NCBI RefSeq assembly: GCF_014219065.1
Contig: NZ_JACLGO010000018.1
Location: 25,307-89,306 of the forward strand
Direction of reading: 5' to 3'
Origin: Halopseudomonas xiamenensis
GTDB lineage: Bacteria > Pseudomonadota > Gammaproteobacteria > Pseudomonadales > Pseudomonadaceae
DNA: 64,000 bases
Positions 55,878 to 64,000 of the stretch are shown in pieces. The notes beneath the pieces were generated by a model, which searched no databases, had not been told where the DNA came from, and saw only the letters and a list, made by a program, of their open reading frames with translations. The translations under genes were made by a program, and so were the position numbers. Within the stretch, counting starts at the first letter, position 1, and the number at the start of each line of letters is the position of its first letter.

Positions 55878-56970
55878 TGAACTGCTCGCCGTAGGTGTTG
55901 AAACCTATCACCGCATTGCTGGCCATGTAGCTGGCCAGCAGTTCGTCCTCGCCCAGCAACTCCGCTTCCAGCCGGCGCAGCACGCAGTCGCAGGCGATGA
56001 TCAGCACCGGCTCGCCCAGGCGCTGGCGCAGTTGTTCCATCTGCTTGCGCAGGTCGGGCAACAGCGGCCGCGAGGCCATGGCGGTCAGCACGATGCCGGT
56101 ATCCACCGCGCAATAGAAGGTCAGGCTGCCATCGGCATTGACCCGCTGGATGGCGCGCGCATAGAACTGGTCGCGGATGCGCACCGCCAGCGCATTCAGC
56201 GCAAAGGTGGCGGTACTCAGCTGTTCGACCGGTACGCCGACCAGCCTGGCGTATTCCTCGGCGGCGGGTTCGGCATTGAGTTCCAGCACGGTGCGACGGT
56301 CGTTGTCGGCGGCGGTTACCACCAGCTTCTCGGCCTTGGCCTGCAGGTTGTGGGTGGTGAACACCTCGAAGTCGAGCCAGGTATTGACCATCACCACCAC
56401 CGCCGCGGCGCTGTGGAACCGGCCCTGGTAATAGACATAGGTATGCACCGGGTGATCGTCTCCGCCGGCCGATCCGCCAAAATGCGGGATGCTGCCCAGG
56501 GTCGCGCCCAGGGTGGCGAGTACTACCTCCTCGCGGCTGGACAGACCATCGAGCAGGGTCAGGGCGAAGGTATGCCCCTTGATCGGTGCCAGTCCCGCCT
56601 GGCGGCAGTGGCTGAGCATGCGGTCGACCGCCGCCTGGGCATCCACCAGGCTGAAGTCATCCAGCGCACTGATCAGGGTGCTGTCGATGGCAAAGGCGCG
56701 GCAGTCGAAACCGACCGCACTGATGCAGCCGCGACCATAGCCCTGCGGGGTGATTTCCCCGGCGGTGGTGCAGCCGACCAGCATCACACCACCGAAATGC
56801 TGTTCCAGCGCCGCCCCCAGCCGTTCCAGTGGATAGTGCGCGGAACAGAAGAACAGCACGAAGCCCAGGTGTGGATGAAGCAACTGGCTGGCCAGGCTCT
56901 GCGCCGCCAGTTCGGGATCGGCAACGTCGGTCATGGCGGTCTGGAAGCAATCTGCCAATATCTGCTGCAT
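55822..56970 (-). CDS. FIST-domain sensory protein
   Basis: The protein has 382 residues. FIST N domain (about 30-220, with VLFFCSAHYPLERL, MLVGCTTAGEITPQGYG, ISAVGF) and FIST C domain (about 225-370, ending [23 protein letters not shown]). FIST domains are predicted to bind small ligands such as amino acids in signal-transduction proteins. ATG at 56968-56970 follows a perfect GGAGGT. It overlaps the ErcS'-like kinase gene, suggesting that the FIST protein feeds a signal to it. Confidence 0.9.
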   Translation of the reverse strand: MQQILADCFQTAMTDVADPELAAQSLASQLLHPHLGFVLFFCSAHYPLERLGAALEQHFGGVMLVGCTTAGEITPQGYGRGCISAVGFDCRAFAIDSTLISALDDFSLVDAQAAVDRMLSHCRQAGLAPIKGHTFALTLLDGLSSREEVVLATLGATLGSIPHFGGSAGGDDHPVHTYVYYQGRFHSAAAVVVMVNTWLDFEVFTTHNLQAKAEKLVVTAADNDRRTVLELNAEPAAEEYARLVGVPVEQLSTATFALNALAVRIRDQFYARAIQRVNADGSLTFYCAVDTGIVLTAMASRPLLPDLRKQMEQLRQRLGEPVLIIACDCVLRRLEAELLGEDELLASYMASNAVIGFNTYGEQFNGMHINQTLTGVAFAYPR

Positions 56971-57085
56971 GGTTACCTCCATACTCACTGACCGACATTC
57001 TATTGAGCCCCCCGCCCCGGCCCCATGCTGCTTGAGTAGCAAGGGGCTAGTGCTAAAGAACGAGAGGCCATTTCCTGTCAGGCGC

Positions 57086-58261
57086 CTACCAGCCCAGCGC
57101 CACCCCCAGGGCCAGGGTATCGGTTTTCTCCACCCGGTCGCCGGCATCGCGGTCCTTCAGGTCGAAGCGGTTGTATTCGGCCACCAGCGTCAGGTTGTCG
57201 TTGATGCTGTGGAACAGGCCGATGCCGCTGGTCTTGAAGTCCGCCTGGTAGCCCAGGCCGTTGCCGTCATCCCGGGTCTTGCCATAGGACAGGGCTACCC
57301 GCGTCTTGCCGAAGGCATAGGAGCCCTGCAGCAGGTAGCCCTTGCTGTCGCTCTCGCGCAGGCTGGCCTGGGTGGCGTTGTTGGTGAAGAACGGGTTGAT
57401 GCCCTCGGCATTGAAGCCGGAACCGGTCAGCGACAGCTGCCCCAGCTTCGCCTGCACGCCATAACCCAGACCACGCGAGGTCACCGAGTCCACACCCACG
57501 CCGGTGTTATCCGCCTGCTGGTACATGCCGTTGAGCCAGGTGTGCAGCTGCGCGCCACCCAGCTCGAACTGATAGGTGAGTTCACTCTCGAAACGCGGGC
57601 TGTCCTGGTAGTCCTTGCCGGTCTGCACGCCGTTGTCATCGACCAGGTGACCATCGACTGGGTCCATGATACCCACAGCGGCGCGGAAGCCATTCATCAC
57701 CGGCGAGCGATAGGTGATCTGCGAGGTGGGAAAGGGATAGGGATAGCCGGTACCGATATTGCCGAAGGACACCCCGCCGCCATCGACCAGCCCGAGCGTG
57801 TCACTGGATTGGCCATAGGCGGTAAGGAACTCGTCGAGCATGATGTTGGAGCGTCCGAACAGGCCGAAGTCCTTGCCGAACAGCACCTCACCCCAGCTGC
57901 CGGAAACGGTGCCGTAGAACTGACGCACATCGATGCCGGTCTCGGTGGCGTTGTCCTGGCTGTCGTTGATGGTGACCCAGAACGAGGAACGGCCGCCGAC
58001 GGTCAGGTTGTCGAATTTCTTGTCGACATTGAAGCCGATGTAGTTGGGCAGAAAGCCCATCTTCACCCGCGACTGGTTGCGGTCCAGATCAGGGTCGATA
58101 TGGTCGACCTTGTTGTGCACATAGAAGGCGTTGAAATAGCCATCGACCGAGAAGCTGGTGTCGTCCTGGTCGTACAGGGTGATGGCTGCCGAGGCCGGTG
58201 CGCTGAGCATGGCTGCAGCCAATGCGGTCAACAGAGGATAGGCGGTATTGTTCTTGTTCAT
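57086..58261 (-). CDS. Outer-membrane porin, general (Porin_4-like)
   Basis: The protein has 391 residues with a signal peptide (MNKNNTAYPLLTALAAAMLSAPASA) and 16-strand porin-type barrel (VDGYFNAFYVHN, GRSSFWVTIND, FGKDFGLFGRSN, ending TDTLALGVALGW). The DVRQFYGTVSGSWGEVLFG motif is common to DcaP/Porin_4 proteins. A good GGAGAGCACA precedes the ATG. It lies between the FIST gene and ercS; its promoter region carries the two CCTTGGTAG-like motifs. Possibly an alcohol or small-acid entry porin; substrate unknown. Confidence 0.85.
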   Translation of the reverse strand: MNKNNTAYPLLTALAAAMLSAPASAAITLYDQDDTSFSVDGYFNAFYVHNKVDHIDPDLDRNQSRVKMGFLPNYIGFNVDKKFDNLTVGGRSSFWVTINDSQDNATETGIDVRQFYGTVSGSWGEVLFGKDFGLFGRSNIMLDEFLTAYGQSSDTLGLVDGGGVSFGNIGTGYPYPFPTSQITYRSPVMNGFRAAVGIMDPVDGHLVDDNGVQTGKDYQDSPRFESELTYQFELGGAQLHTWLNGMYQQADNTGVGVDSVTSRGLGYGVQAKLGQLSLTGSGFNAEGINPFFTNNATQASLRESDSKGYLLQGSYAFGKTRVALSYGKTRDDGNGLGYQADFKTSGIGLFHSINDNLTLVAEYNRFDLKDRDAGDRVEKTDTLALGVALGW

Positions 58262-58378
58262 TGTGCTCTCCGATGGAATCAGTGGCTGACGAAACTGAGC
58301 GTCCAGCGGATTATCGGAAAGCGCGAAGCCTGCCCCTATTCTGCCAAGGGCCCGAAAATACCGGGCTTTGGTGGGGGG

Positions 58379-58434
58379 CTACCAAGGATGGCGGTGCTGC
58401 TGCCAAAGCAGCGACTGGCCTGCTACCTTGGGAG
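58379..58434. promoter_or_regulatory. Two CCTTGGTAG-like motifs upstream of the porin gene
   Basis: CTACCAAGG (58379-58387, reverse complement CCTTGGTAG) and TGCTACCTTGGGAG (58421-58434) lie 118 and 160 bases before the porin start. They resemble the motifs near exaA and erbR. They face each other as an inverted pair. Confidence 0.4.
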
Positions 58435-58451
58435 GAGCAAAGCCGTTCCCG

Positions 58452-60176
58452 TCACAACACCTGCCCGAGCATGGCCCGCAGCTTACCGGCCTTGATCGGC
58501 TTGTTGAGCACCGGTATACCCAGATCCCGCAGCCGTTGCCGGCTGTGTTCGCTGCGATCGGCGGTAATCATGATCGCCGGGATCTGCCAGTGGAAGTGCT
58601 CGCGCAGCACGCCCACCGCATCGCAGCCGGTCTGCCCGGCATCCAGGTGGTAATCGACCAGGATGGCATCGGGGCGGCGGCCGTCGAGCACCGCCAGCGC
58701 GCCTGGCAGGTCCACCGCCACCTGTACCCGAGCGCCCCACTGTTCCAGCAGCCCCTGCATGCTCGACAAGATCATCGCGTCGTTGTCGATCACCAGCAGG
58801 TGCCGGCCCTGCAGCGGTGCGCTCAACCGTTCCAACAGGGCGTCGGGCGGGTTCGGTGTGCTGGCGCGGGCCAATGGCAGCGTTACGCTGAACATCGAGC
58901 CCTGCCCCACCACCGAGTGCACCTGCAGCGGTGCTTCGAGCAGCCGGGCGATACGCTCGACGATGGCCAGTCCCAGCCCGGCGCCCTTGCGCGGCCCAAC
59001 CCGGTCGGCGTGCAGCTGGTTGAACTCGCGGAAGATGTCTTCGAAACGCTCGCGCGGAATACCCAGCCCGGTATCCCATACCTGGATGCTCAGCAGCTCA
59101 CCGCGGCGCCGGCAGCCGATCAGTATCCGCCCACTCGGCGTATAGCGGATAGCATTGCTCAGCAGGTTGCGCAGGATGCGACTGAGCATGCGGTAATCGG
59201 TGCGCACCGCCCAGCGCCCGAGCCGGGCCCGCACCTGCAGCCCGCTGGTTTCGATCAGCCCCTGGAACTCGCTGAGCAGCGGATCGATGACCTCGGCCAG
59301 GCTGTGGTTACCGAGATCCAGGGGAATATTGCCATGATCCAGCCGCGCGATATCCAGCAGGTCGCTGAGCATGTCCTCGGCGCTCTCCAGCGCGGCGTGG
59401 GAGCGTTCGACCAACTGCGCCTCGGCCGCCGGCAGTGCCCGCTCGCGCAGGGTCGCCATGAGCAGCCGCGCCGCATTCAGCGGCTGCAGCAGGTCGTGAC
59501 TGACCGCCGCCAGATAATGATCCTTGTTGCGGTTGGCCAGCTCGGCGGCATCCCGGGCATCACGCAGTGCCCATTGCACCCGCTCGCGCTCGATGATCTC
59601 GTGGCGCAGGCTGTCATTCAGGGTTTCCAGCTCCTGGGTGCGCTCATGCACTCGCTGTTCCAGTTGTTCATTGAGCAGTTGCATGGCCCGTTCGGCCTGC
59701 TTGCGACCACTGATATCGGCAACGAAGCCTTCCACCAACGAGCGCCCGCCTTCCTGCTTGAGCAACAGGTTCATGCGCACATCCAGCTCGCTGCCGTCCA
59801 ACCGCCGCAGGCGGGTTTCGTAACCGACCAGTTCGCCCTGCAGCCGCAACTGCTCACCAACCCGGCGGAACTCCTCGGCCCCGGCGGCGAAGAAGCTGTC
59901 CTTCAGCTCAGTGGCAGCCGCCAGCACGGCCTCGGTCGAGGGGTAGCCGAGCATGCGTACCAGCGAGGGGTTGGCTGCCCGGATACCATGCTCCATGTCG
60001 CCCTGGAAGATGCCGTGCACGGCATTCTCGAACAGCCACTTGTAGCGATTGCGCTCGGTCTCCAGCTCTTCCAGGCGGCCCATCAGTTCCGGGTAGTAGC
60101 TTTTGCGCGATGATTGCAGACCCAGCCCCAGCAGGCCGGTCAGCACCTCGCGGCGCGGGTCAGAGGGCTTCGGCAT
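58452..60176 (-). CDS. ercS: PAS-containing hybrid histidine kinase (ErcS)
   Basis: The protein has 574 residues from the ATG at 60176: one PAS domain (about 45-160), coiled coil, HisKA with H227 ([14 protein letters not shown]), HATPase (RNLLSNAIRYT, DTGLGI, GAGLGLAIV) and receiver (ILVDYHLDAG). No membrane segment. It overlaps the end of ercA by 17 bases; in P. aeruginosa ercS also follows ercA (PA1991-PA1992). A longer start at 60209 is possible. It shares the HisKA/REC layout with the kinase at 53238. Confidence 0.93.
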   Translation of the reverse strand: MPKPSDPRREVLTGLLGLGLQSSRKSYYPELMGRLEELETERNRYKWLFENAVHGIFQGDMEHGIRAANPSLVRMLGYPSTEAVLAAATELKDSFFAAGAEEFRRVGEQLRLQGELVGYETRLRRLDGSELDVRMNLLLKQEGGRSLVEGFVADISGRKQAERAMQLLNEQLEQRVHERTQELETLNDSLRHEIIERERVQWALRDARDAAELANRNKDHYLAAVSHDLLQPLNAARLLMATLRERALPAAEAQLVERSHAALESAEDMLSDLLDIARLDHGNIPLDLGNHSLAEVIDPLLSEFQGLIETSGLQVRARLGRWAVRTDYRMLSRILRNLLSNAIRYTPSGRILIGCRRRGELLSIQVWDTGLGIPRERFEDIFREFNQLHADRVGPRKGAGLGLAIVERIARLLEAPLQVHSVVGQGSMFSVTLPLARASTPNPPDALLERLSAPLQGRHLLVIDNDAMILSSMQGLLEQWGARVQVAVDLPGALAVLDGRRPDAILVDYHLDAGQTGCDAVGVLREHFHWQIPAIMITADRSEHSRQRLRDLGIPVLNKPIKAGKLRAMLGQVL

Positions 60177-61323
60177 AAACGACTTCAACGTCCCTGAGGC
60201 TGGATTCACGGGGGTTGGTCAGGATGCAGGGGTCATCCATGGCATGGATCGACAGCATCGGCAGGTCACTGGTGCCGACGCCGTGCATACCCAGGGTCTG
60301 CTCGAAGCCCACCGCGTGCTTGAAATCAATCAGGTGCTGCACCAGCCGCTGGCGCACCTGCGGCCCGCTCAGGCCGCGGATATCGAGTCCCAGGGTCTGG
60401 GCGATCACCTTGAAACGGTCCGGCGCCGCATCGTAGTTGAAGGCCACCACGTGCTCCATCAGGATGGCGTTGCACAAGCCATGGGGCAGGTCCAGATAGC
60501 CACCAAGGCTGTGCGACATGGCATGCACCGCACCGAGAATGGCATTGGAGAACGCCAGCCCGGCCTGCAGGCTGCCAAGCATGATCTTTTCGCGCAGCTG
60601 GATATTGTCGGGCTGCTTGATCATCTCCACCAGATTGCCATTGATCAGGCGCATGGCCTCCAGCGCATGGGCATCAGTCATCGGCCCGCTGCCGGTGGAG
60701 ACAAAGGCCTCGATCGCGTGCACCAGCGCATCGACTCCGGTACAGGCGGACAGGAAAGGGTCCATGGTGGCGGTCACTTCCGGGTCGATCAGCGCCACAT
60801 CCGGCACCACCGCCTTGCTGATGATGGAGAACTTGACCTTCTCCTGCTGGTTGGAAATGATCACGAACTGCGACACATCCGCCGAGGTCCCGGCGGTAGT
60901 GGGAATCAGGATCACCGGTGGTACCGGGGTGCGGATGGTGTCGACACCCTCGAAGTCGAGGATATGCCCACCGTTGGTGGCGACGATGCCGATGGCCTTG
61001 GCGCAGTCCATCGGGCTGCCACCACCGATGGCGACGATCGCATCGCAGCCGTAGCTGCGATAGACCTCGGCGCCCTGCATCACCTCCTCCACCCGTGGGT
61101 TGGCCGAGACCTGGGTATAGAGCACATAGTTCACACCCTGCTGCTGCAGGCTGTGCTCCACGTCAGCAACCCAGCCCGCGGCGACCACGCCCGGGTCGGA
61201 GACCAGCAGAACCTTGCGTGCGGCGAAGGTATTGACATAGTTGGCCACGGTCTTGCGTGAGCCGGCACCGAAGATGATCTCGGGGGTAACGAATTTGCGC
61301 AGTTGGCTGATATCGTAGGCCAT
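60160..61323 (-). CDS. ercA: Iron-containing alcohol dehydrogenase ErcA
   Basis: ErcA (387 residues) is a group III Fe-ADH. NAD-binding GGGSPMDCAKA, and iron ligands in DPFLSACTGVDALVHAIEAF (Asp/His) and HAMSHSLGGYLDLPHG (two His). In P. aeruginosa ErcA affects regulation of ethanol oxidation more than bulk catalysis. ATG at 61321-61323 chosen; a GTG at 61362 adds 13 residues and is less likely. The upstream region to 61493 is non-coding and short of motifs. Confidence 0.95.
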   Translation of the reverse strand: MAYDISQLRKFVTPEIIFGAGSRKTVANYVNTFAARKVLLVSDPGVVAAGWVADVEHSLQQQGVNYVLYTQVSANPRVEEVMQGAEVYRSYGCDAIVAIGGGSPMDCAKAIGIVATNGGHILDFEGVDTIRTPVPPVILIPTTAGTSADVSQFVIISNQQEKVKFSIISKAVVPDVALIDPEVTATMDPFLSACTGVDALVHAIEAFVSTGSGPMTDAHALEAMRLINGNLVEMIKQPDNIQLREKIMLGSLQAGLAFSNAILGAVHAMSHSLGGYLDLPHGLCNAILMEHVVAFNYDAAPDRFKVIAQTLGLDIRGLSGPQVRQRLVQHLIDFKHAVGFEQTLGMHGVGTSDLPMLSIHAMDDPCILTNPRESSLRDVEVVYAEAL

Positions 61324-61493
61324 GGTGCTGATCGACCTTGTTGTTGTATTTATGGAAGCCACAGGTTACCTCAAAGCAGACGCTATGGGCGCGTTTACGA
61401 CTGAAGTCGTGCCGGGCTGACCCCCAAGTCGCATGGTCGGCTGGCGTTTTTCGTATGAGCATGGTGCCAAATCGGAAAAAACCGGGGTACGCC

Positions 61494-63620
61494 ATGCTGT
61501 TGTCCTCTCGACTGCGCCTGCTGCTGCGCTGGCTGGCGCTGATCCTGCTGCTGCACAGTCCGCTGCTGGCAGCCGATGACGCCCTGCCGGCACAGATCCG
61601 CGACGCTATCCAACTGCTGTTTCCCCAGGCCACCCGGATCGACGCCAGGCAGGGTGATGTACCGGTCTATCCGGTATATCAGCTGAACGAGCTGCTCGGC
61701 TACGCCTTCGAGTCCACCGACCACTCCAGCCTGCAGGGCTTTGCCGGCAAACCCTTTCACCTGCTGGTTGGCCTGAATGTCGACGGCGTGCTGGCCGGGG
61801 TGCGGGTGCTGGGCCACCATGAGCCGGTGTTCCTGCATGGCATGGGCGACAAGGCCCTGCACGACTTCGTCGAACAGTACCGCCAACACCCGCTGAGCAG
61901 GCCAGTGGTAGTTGGCGGGCGCAAGCCGGATTCCAGCGATGGCCAGTCCATCACCCAGTTCGATGGCATCAGCAAGGCCACGGTATCGGTGGTGATCCTC
62001 AATGAAAGCGTTCTACAGTCGGCATTGGCCGTGGCCCGCGCCTATCTCGAAGGCTTTACCAGCGCGCCGCTGGCAACCCCGCGCCCGGACCTGTATGAGC
62101 CTCTGGATTGGCAGCAGTTGCTGGAGCGCGGACTGGTTCAGCACTGGCGGGTGAAGCCGGAGGATGTGGAGCAACACCTGGGCCATTCGCTGGAACATTA
62201 TCCAGGCATGCTCCACGACCAGGCCTTCAGCGAACTGTTCTTCGCCTATATGGATACGCCCATGAGCGGGCTCAACCTGTTGGGCGAGCAGGGCTTTGCG
62301 CGTCTGCAGGACAGCCTGCGCGACGGTGAGCAGGCTATCCTGGTCATGTCCCGGGGCAGCTATCGGCATGTACCGGAGGATTTCACCCCCGCCTCCTCGC
62401 CCAGCCGGCTGGTGCTGGTGCAGAATGACCAGGCCATCGAGCTGCATGACCTGGATTTCGACAATGGCACGCTGCTGAACCAACTGACGATGGTACCGGC
62501 GGATGACCTGCAGGCGCATATCTTCCGCATCAAGAGCCACGCCGCCTATAACCCGGCACAGCCCGCCGCACTTCAGCTCAATGTCCATCTACGGCGCAAC
62601 CATCTGGTGGAAAGCCAACTGGTGCTCGAGCATCCCTTCGAGCCCGACCCGGCGCTGTTCGAGATCCACCAGCCCAATGCCGCCAGCAAACCGGCGCCGG
62701 TGTGGCTGCGCCTGTGGCAGGAACGCTGGTGGCAGTTGGCGCTGCTGGGCGCGGCCCTGCTGTTGCTGAGCGTGGTATTCACCTACCAGCACCGGATCAG
62801 CCAACACAGCCGCGCCTTTCACCTGCTGCGCGGCGGCTTTCTGCTGTTCACCTTGCTGTTCATCGGCCTGTATGCCCAGGGCCAGCTGTCGGTGGTGAAC
62901 ATCACCACCCTGCTGCTGGCGCTGGTCGAGGGCTTTGATATCCGCATATTCCTGATGGACCCGGTGATCTTCGTGCTGTGGAGCTTCACCTTCATCAGCC
63001 TGTTCATCTGGGGGCGCGGGCTGTTCTGCGGCTGGCTCTGCCCGTTCGGCGCGCTGCAGGAGTTCATCGCCTGGCTGGGCCAGAAGCTGCGCCTGCGGCA
63101 ATGGAAAGTGTCGGAGCCGCTGCATCGACGGCTGCAATGGCTCAAATACGTGATTCTGCTGGGACTGCTGGCCAGCGCCCTGCTGTCCCAGACCCTGGCC
63201 GAGCGCCTGGCCGAGGTCGAGCCGTTCAAGACCACCATTACCCTGTTCCTGGTACGCAGCTGGCCCTTCGTCGCCTATGCCCTGCTGCTGCTCGGGCTGG
63301 GCCTGTTCATCCACAAGTTCTATTGCCGCTATGTGTGCCCGCTGGGTGCCGGTCTGGCGATACTCGGCAGGCTGCGCCTGTTCTCCTGGCTGAAACGCAT
63401 CGACGCCTGCGGCCAGCCCTGCCAGCACTGCCGCAACCGCTGTGGCATAGGCGCTATCCACCGCGATGGCCGCATCGACTATGACGAATGCATCCAGTGC
63501 CTGGAATGCATCGTCATTCTGCATGATGACCAGCAGTGCGTGGCCACGGTCAGTGCCCGCAAGAAGGCCGAGAAAAGCCAGCGCAAGGCTGCTGCTGGGG
63601 CGTTGATCTACAGGGGGTGA
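61494..63620 (+). CDS. NosR/NirI-like flavin and iron-sulfur membrane protein
   Basis: The protein has 708 residues. Signal/anchor, periplasmic FMN-binding domain with the ApbE-type flavinylation motif DGISKAT (D157-T163; Thr likely carries FMN), an extended periplasmic part, five to six membrane helices (about 395-600), and cytoplasmic 4Fe-4S sites: FCGWLCPFGALQEF, YCRYVCPLGAG, and CGQPCQHCRNRC, CIQCLEC. The architecture is that of NosR and NirI, which pass electrons between quinol and periplasmic oxidases or reductases. The start is my best guess; ATG at 61455 or 61461 are also open. It is divergent from ercA. Possibly an electron-transfer partner of the PQQ system. Confidence 0.85.
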   Translation: MLLSSRLRLLLRWLALILLLHSPLLAADDALPAQIRDAIQLLFPQATRIDARQGDVPVYPVYQLNELLGYAFESTDHSSLQGFAGKPFHLLVGLNVDGVLAGVRVLGHHEPVFLHGMGDKALHDFVEQYRQHPLSRPVVVGGRKPDSSDGQSITQFDGISKATVSVVILNESVLQSALAVARAYLEGFTSAPLATPRPDLYEPLDWQQLLERGLVQHWRVKPEDVEQHLGHSLEHYPGMLHDQAFSELFFAYMDTPMSGLNLLGEQGFARLQDSLRDGEQAILVMSRGSYRHVPEDFTPASSPSRLVLVQNDQAIELHDLDFDNGTLLNQLTMVPADDLQAHIFRIKSHAAYNPAQPAALQLNVHLRRNHLVESQLVLEHPFEPDPALFEIHQPNAASKPAPVWLRLWQERWWQLALLGAALLLLSVVFTYQHRISQHSRAFHLLRGGFLLFTLLFIGLYAQGQLSVVNITTLLLALVEGFDIRIFLMDPVIFVLWSFTFISLFIWGRGLFCGWLCPFGALQEFIAWLGQKLRLRQWKVSEPLHRRLQWLKYVILLGLLASALLSQTLAERLAEVEPFKTTITLFLVRSWPFVAYALLLLGLGLFIHKFYCRYVCPLGAGLAILGRLRLFSWLKRIDACGQPCQHCRNRCGIGAIHRDGRIDYDECIQCLECIVILHDDQQCVATVSARKKAEKSQRKAAAGALIYRG

Positions 63621-63670
63621 AGCTCCCGGGAGCCGTACTGCATTCGCTGGGCAGCCACACAACCAGCCTG

Positions 63671-63744
63671 GGGGTGTAGCGCGCCGGCGCTACGCCAGCG
63701 GGCTTGCCACCACGCAGAAGCCCGGCGTCGAGCAGGCGCTCGAC
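63671..63744. repeat. REP-like two-part palindrome, copy D
   Basis: GGGGTGTAGCGCGCCGGCGCTACGCC (63671-63696), then after 30 bases GTCGAGCAGGCGCTCGAC (63727-63744). The order of modules is the reverse of copies A and C. It lies between two convergent genes. Confidence 0.75.
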
Positions 63745-63760
63745 ACCCCCAGGGGGCGGG

Positions 63761-64000
63761 TTAGCGCCACTGGTACTGCACCCCCAGCCCTACCAGCCAG
63801 CTGCGCTCCGGGGCCGGTTCGTAGTAACGGGCGCCGGAGCCGTTGACGATCAATGAGCCGATGTACTCGCGGTCGGTCAGGTTGTCCAGCCGGGCGAAGG
63901 GTTCGAGGCTGAGGTTGCCGATTGGCTGCTGGTAGCCGGCGCGCCAGTTCAGCACCGTGTAGCCGGAGGCCTTGTGCTGGTTGTCGTCGGTGGCGTAGCG
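63761..64000 (-). CDS. TonB-dependent receptor, C-terminal end (PqqU-like)
   Basis: The C-terminal 79 residues or so of an outer-membrane receptor; the start is outside the window. It shows FARLDNLTDREYIGSLIVN and RYYEPAPERSWLVGLGVQYQWR in outline, ending in Trp-Arg. The DREYIGS...RYYEPAPGR pattern recalls E. coli YncD/PqqU, which imports PQQ. With pqq genes in the same cluster, a PQQ or related ligand is plausible, but the visible part is only the barrel end. Confidence in the receptor family is high, in the ligand low. Confidence 0.8.
   Translation of the reverse strand, partial: RYATDDNQHKASGYTVLNWRAGYQQPIGNLSLEPFARLDNLTDREYIGSLIVNGSGARYYEPAPERSWLVGLGVQYQWR

Noticed and set aside
53238..60176. 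Assignment of either hybrid kinase as the missing ExaD partner of the Glu-bearing regulator
   Set aside because: Their domain order (PAS-HisKA-HATPase-REC) and neighbours match ErcS' and ErcS, not the ExaD-type kinase.

Overview
The window is chromosomal DNA of a gammaproteobacterium of the Pseudomonas lineage. Gene content and order match pseudomonads block by block: ppsR/ppsA-rraA-crfX-cmpX-sigX-oprF, then aceA with its neighbour, purB-hflD-mnmA-nudix, icd-cspD-clpS-clpA, and the pqq/exa/erc quinoprotein ethanol oxidation cluster. Small differences from P. aeruginosa (no cmaX, an OprF without cysteines, no exaC, no exaD-type kinase gene) suggest a more distant relative, possibly a Halopseudomonas-type organism. 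The genus cannot be proven from this sequence. No tRNA, rRNA, CRISPR array or complete insertion sequence was seen.

Layout. 1-7.0 kb: an iron-uptake locus with two paralogous TonB-dependent receptors, each behind a Fur-box-like site, plus PepSY, DUF2271 and DUF4198 proteins. 7.1-13.8 kb: PEP synthase with its regulatory kinase/phosphatase, RraA, and the envelope-stress block crfX-cmpX-sigX-oprF. 13.8-23.8 kb: thioesterase, isocitrate lyase, an orphan secretin-N-like protein and a long minus-strand housekeeping run (nudix, mnmA, hflD, DMT exporter, purB, roxA, GNAT). 24-35.6 kb: icd, cspD, clpS, clpA, xthA, the tamA-tamB outer-membrane assembly pair and tpx. 35.6-39.6 kb: an AT-richer accessory segment with a catalytically degenerate DnaB-like ATPase, a DUF1643-like protein, a PcfJ-like protein and a WYL regulator. 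39.7-64 kb: truncated haemoglobin, then the complete PQQ synthesis set (pqqABCDE, a prolyl oligopeptidase, pqqF), cytochrome c550, quinoprotein ethanol dehydrogenase, a pentapeptide-repeat secreted protein, two response regulators, two hybrid kinases, a FIST sensor, a porin, the ErcA dehydrogenase, a flavin/Fe-S membrane protein and the end of a PqqU-like receptor.

How it works together. The last 24 kb reads as one functional unit. PqqA is processed to PQQ; PQQ loads the periplasmic calcium-type alcohol dehydrogenase ExaA, which passes electrons to cytochrome c550. The Erb/Era/Erc regulators control expression. The glyoxylate-shunt and TCA branch genes (aceA, icd) and ppsA handle the C2 carbon that ethanol oxidation yields. 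TGTAG/CTACA palindromes upstream of both aceA and icd hint at a shared central-carbon regulator.

Points most worth attention: the orphan ExaE/EraR-type response regulator whose phospho-acceptor aspartate is a glutamate and whose partner kinase gene is absent; the pseudo-helicase island; a CCTTGGTAG-like motif shared by several promoters of the exa/erb/erc region; four copies of a two-part REP-like palindrome.
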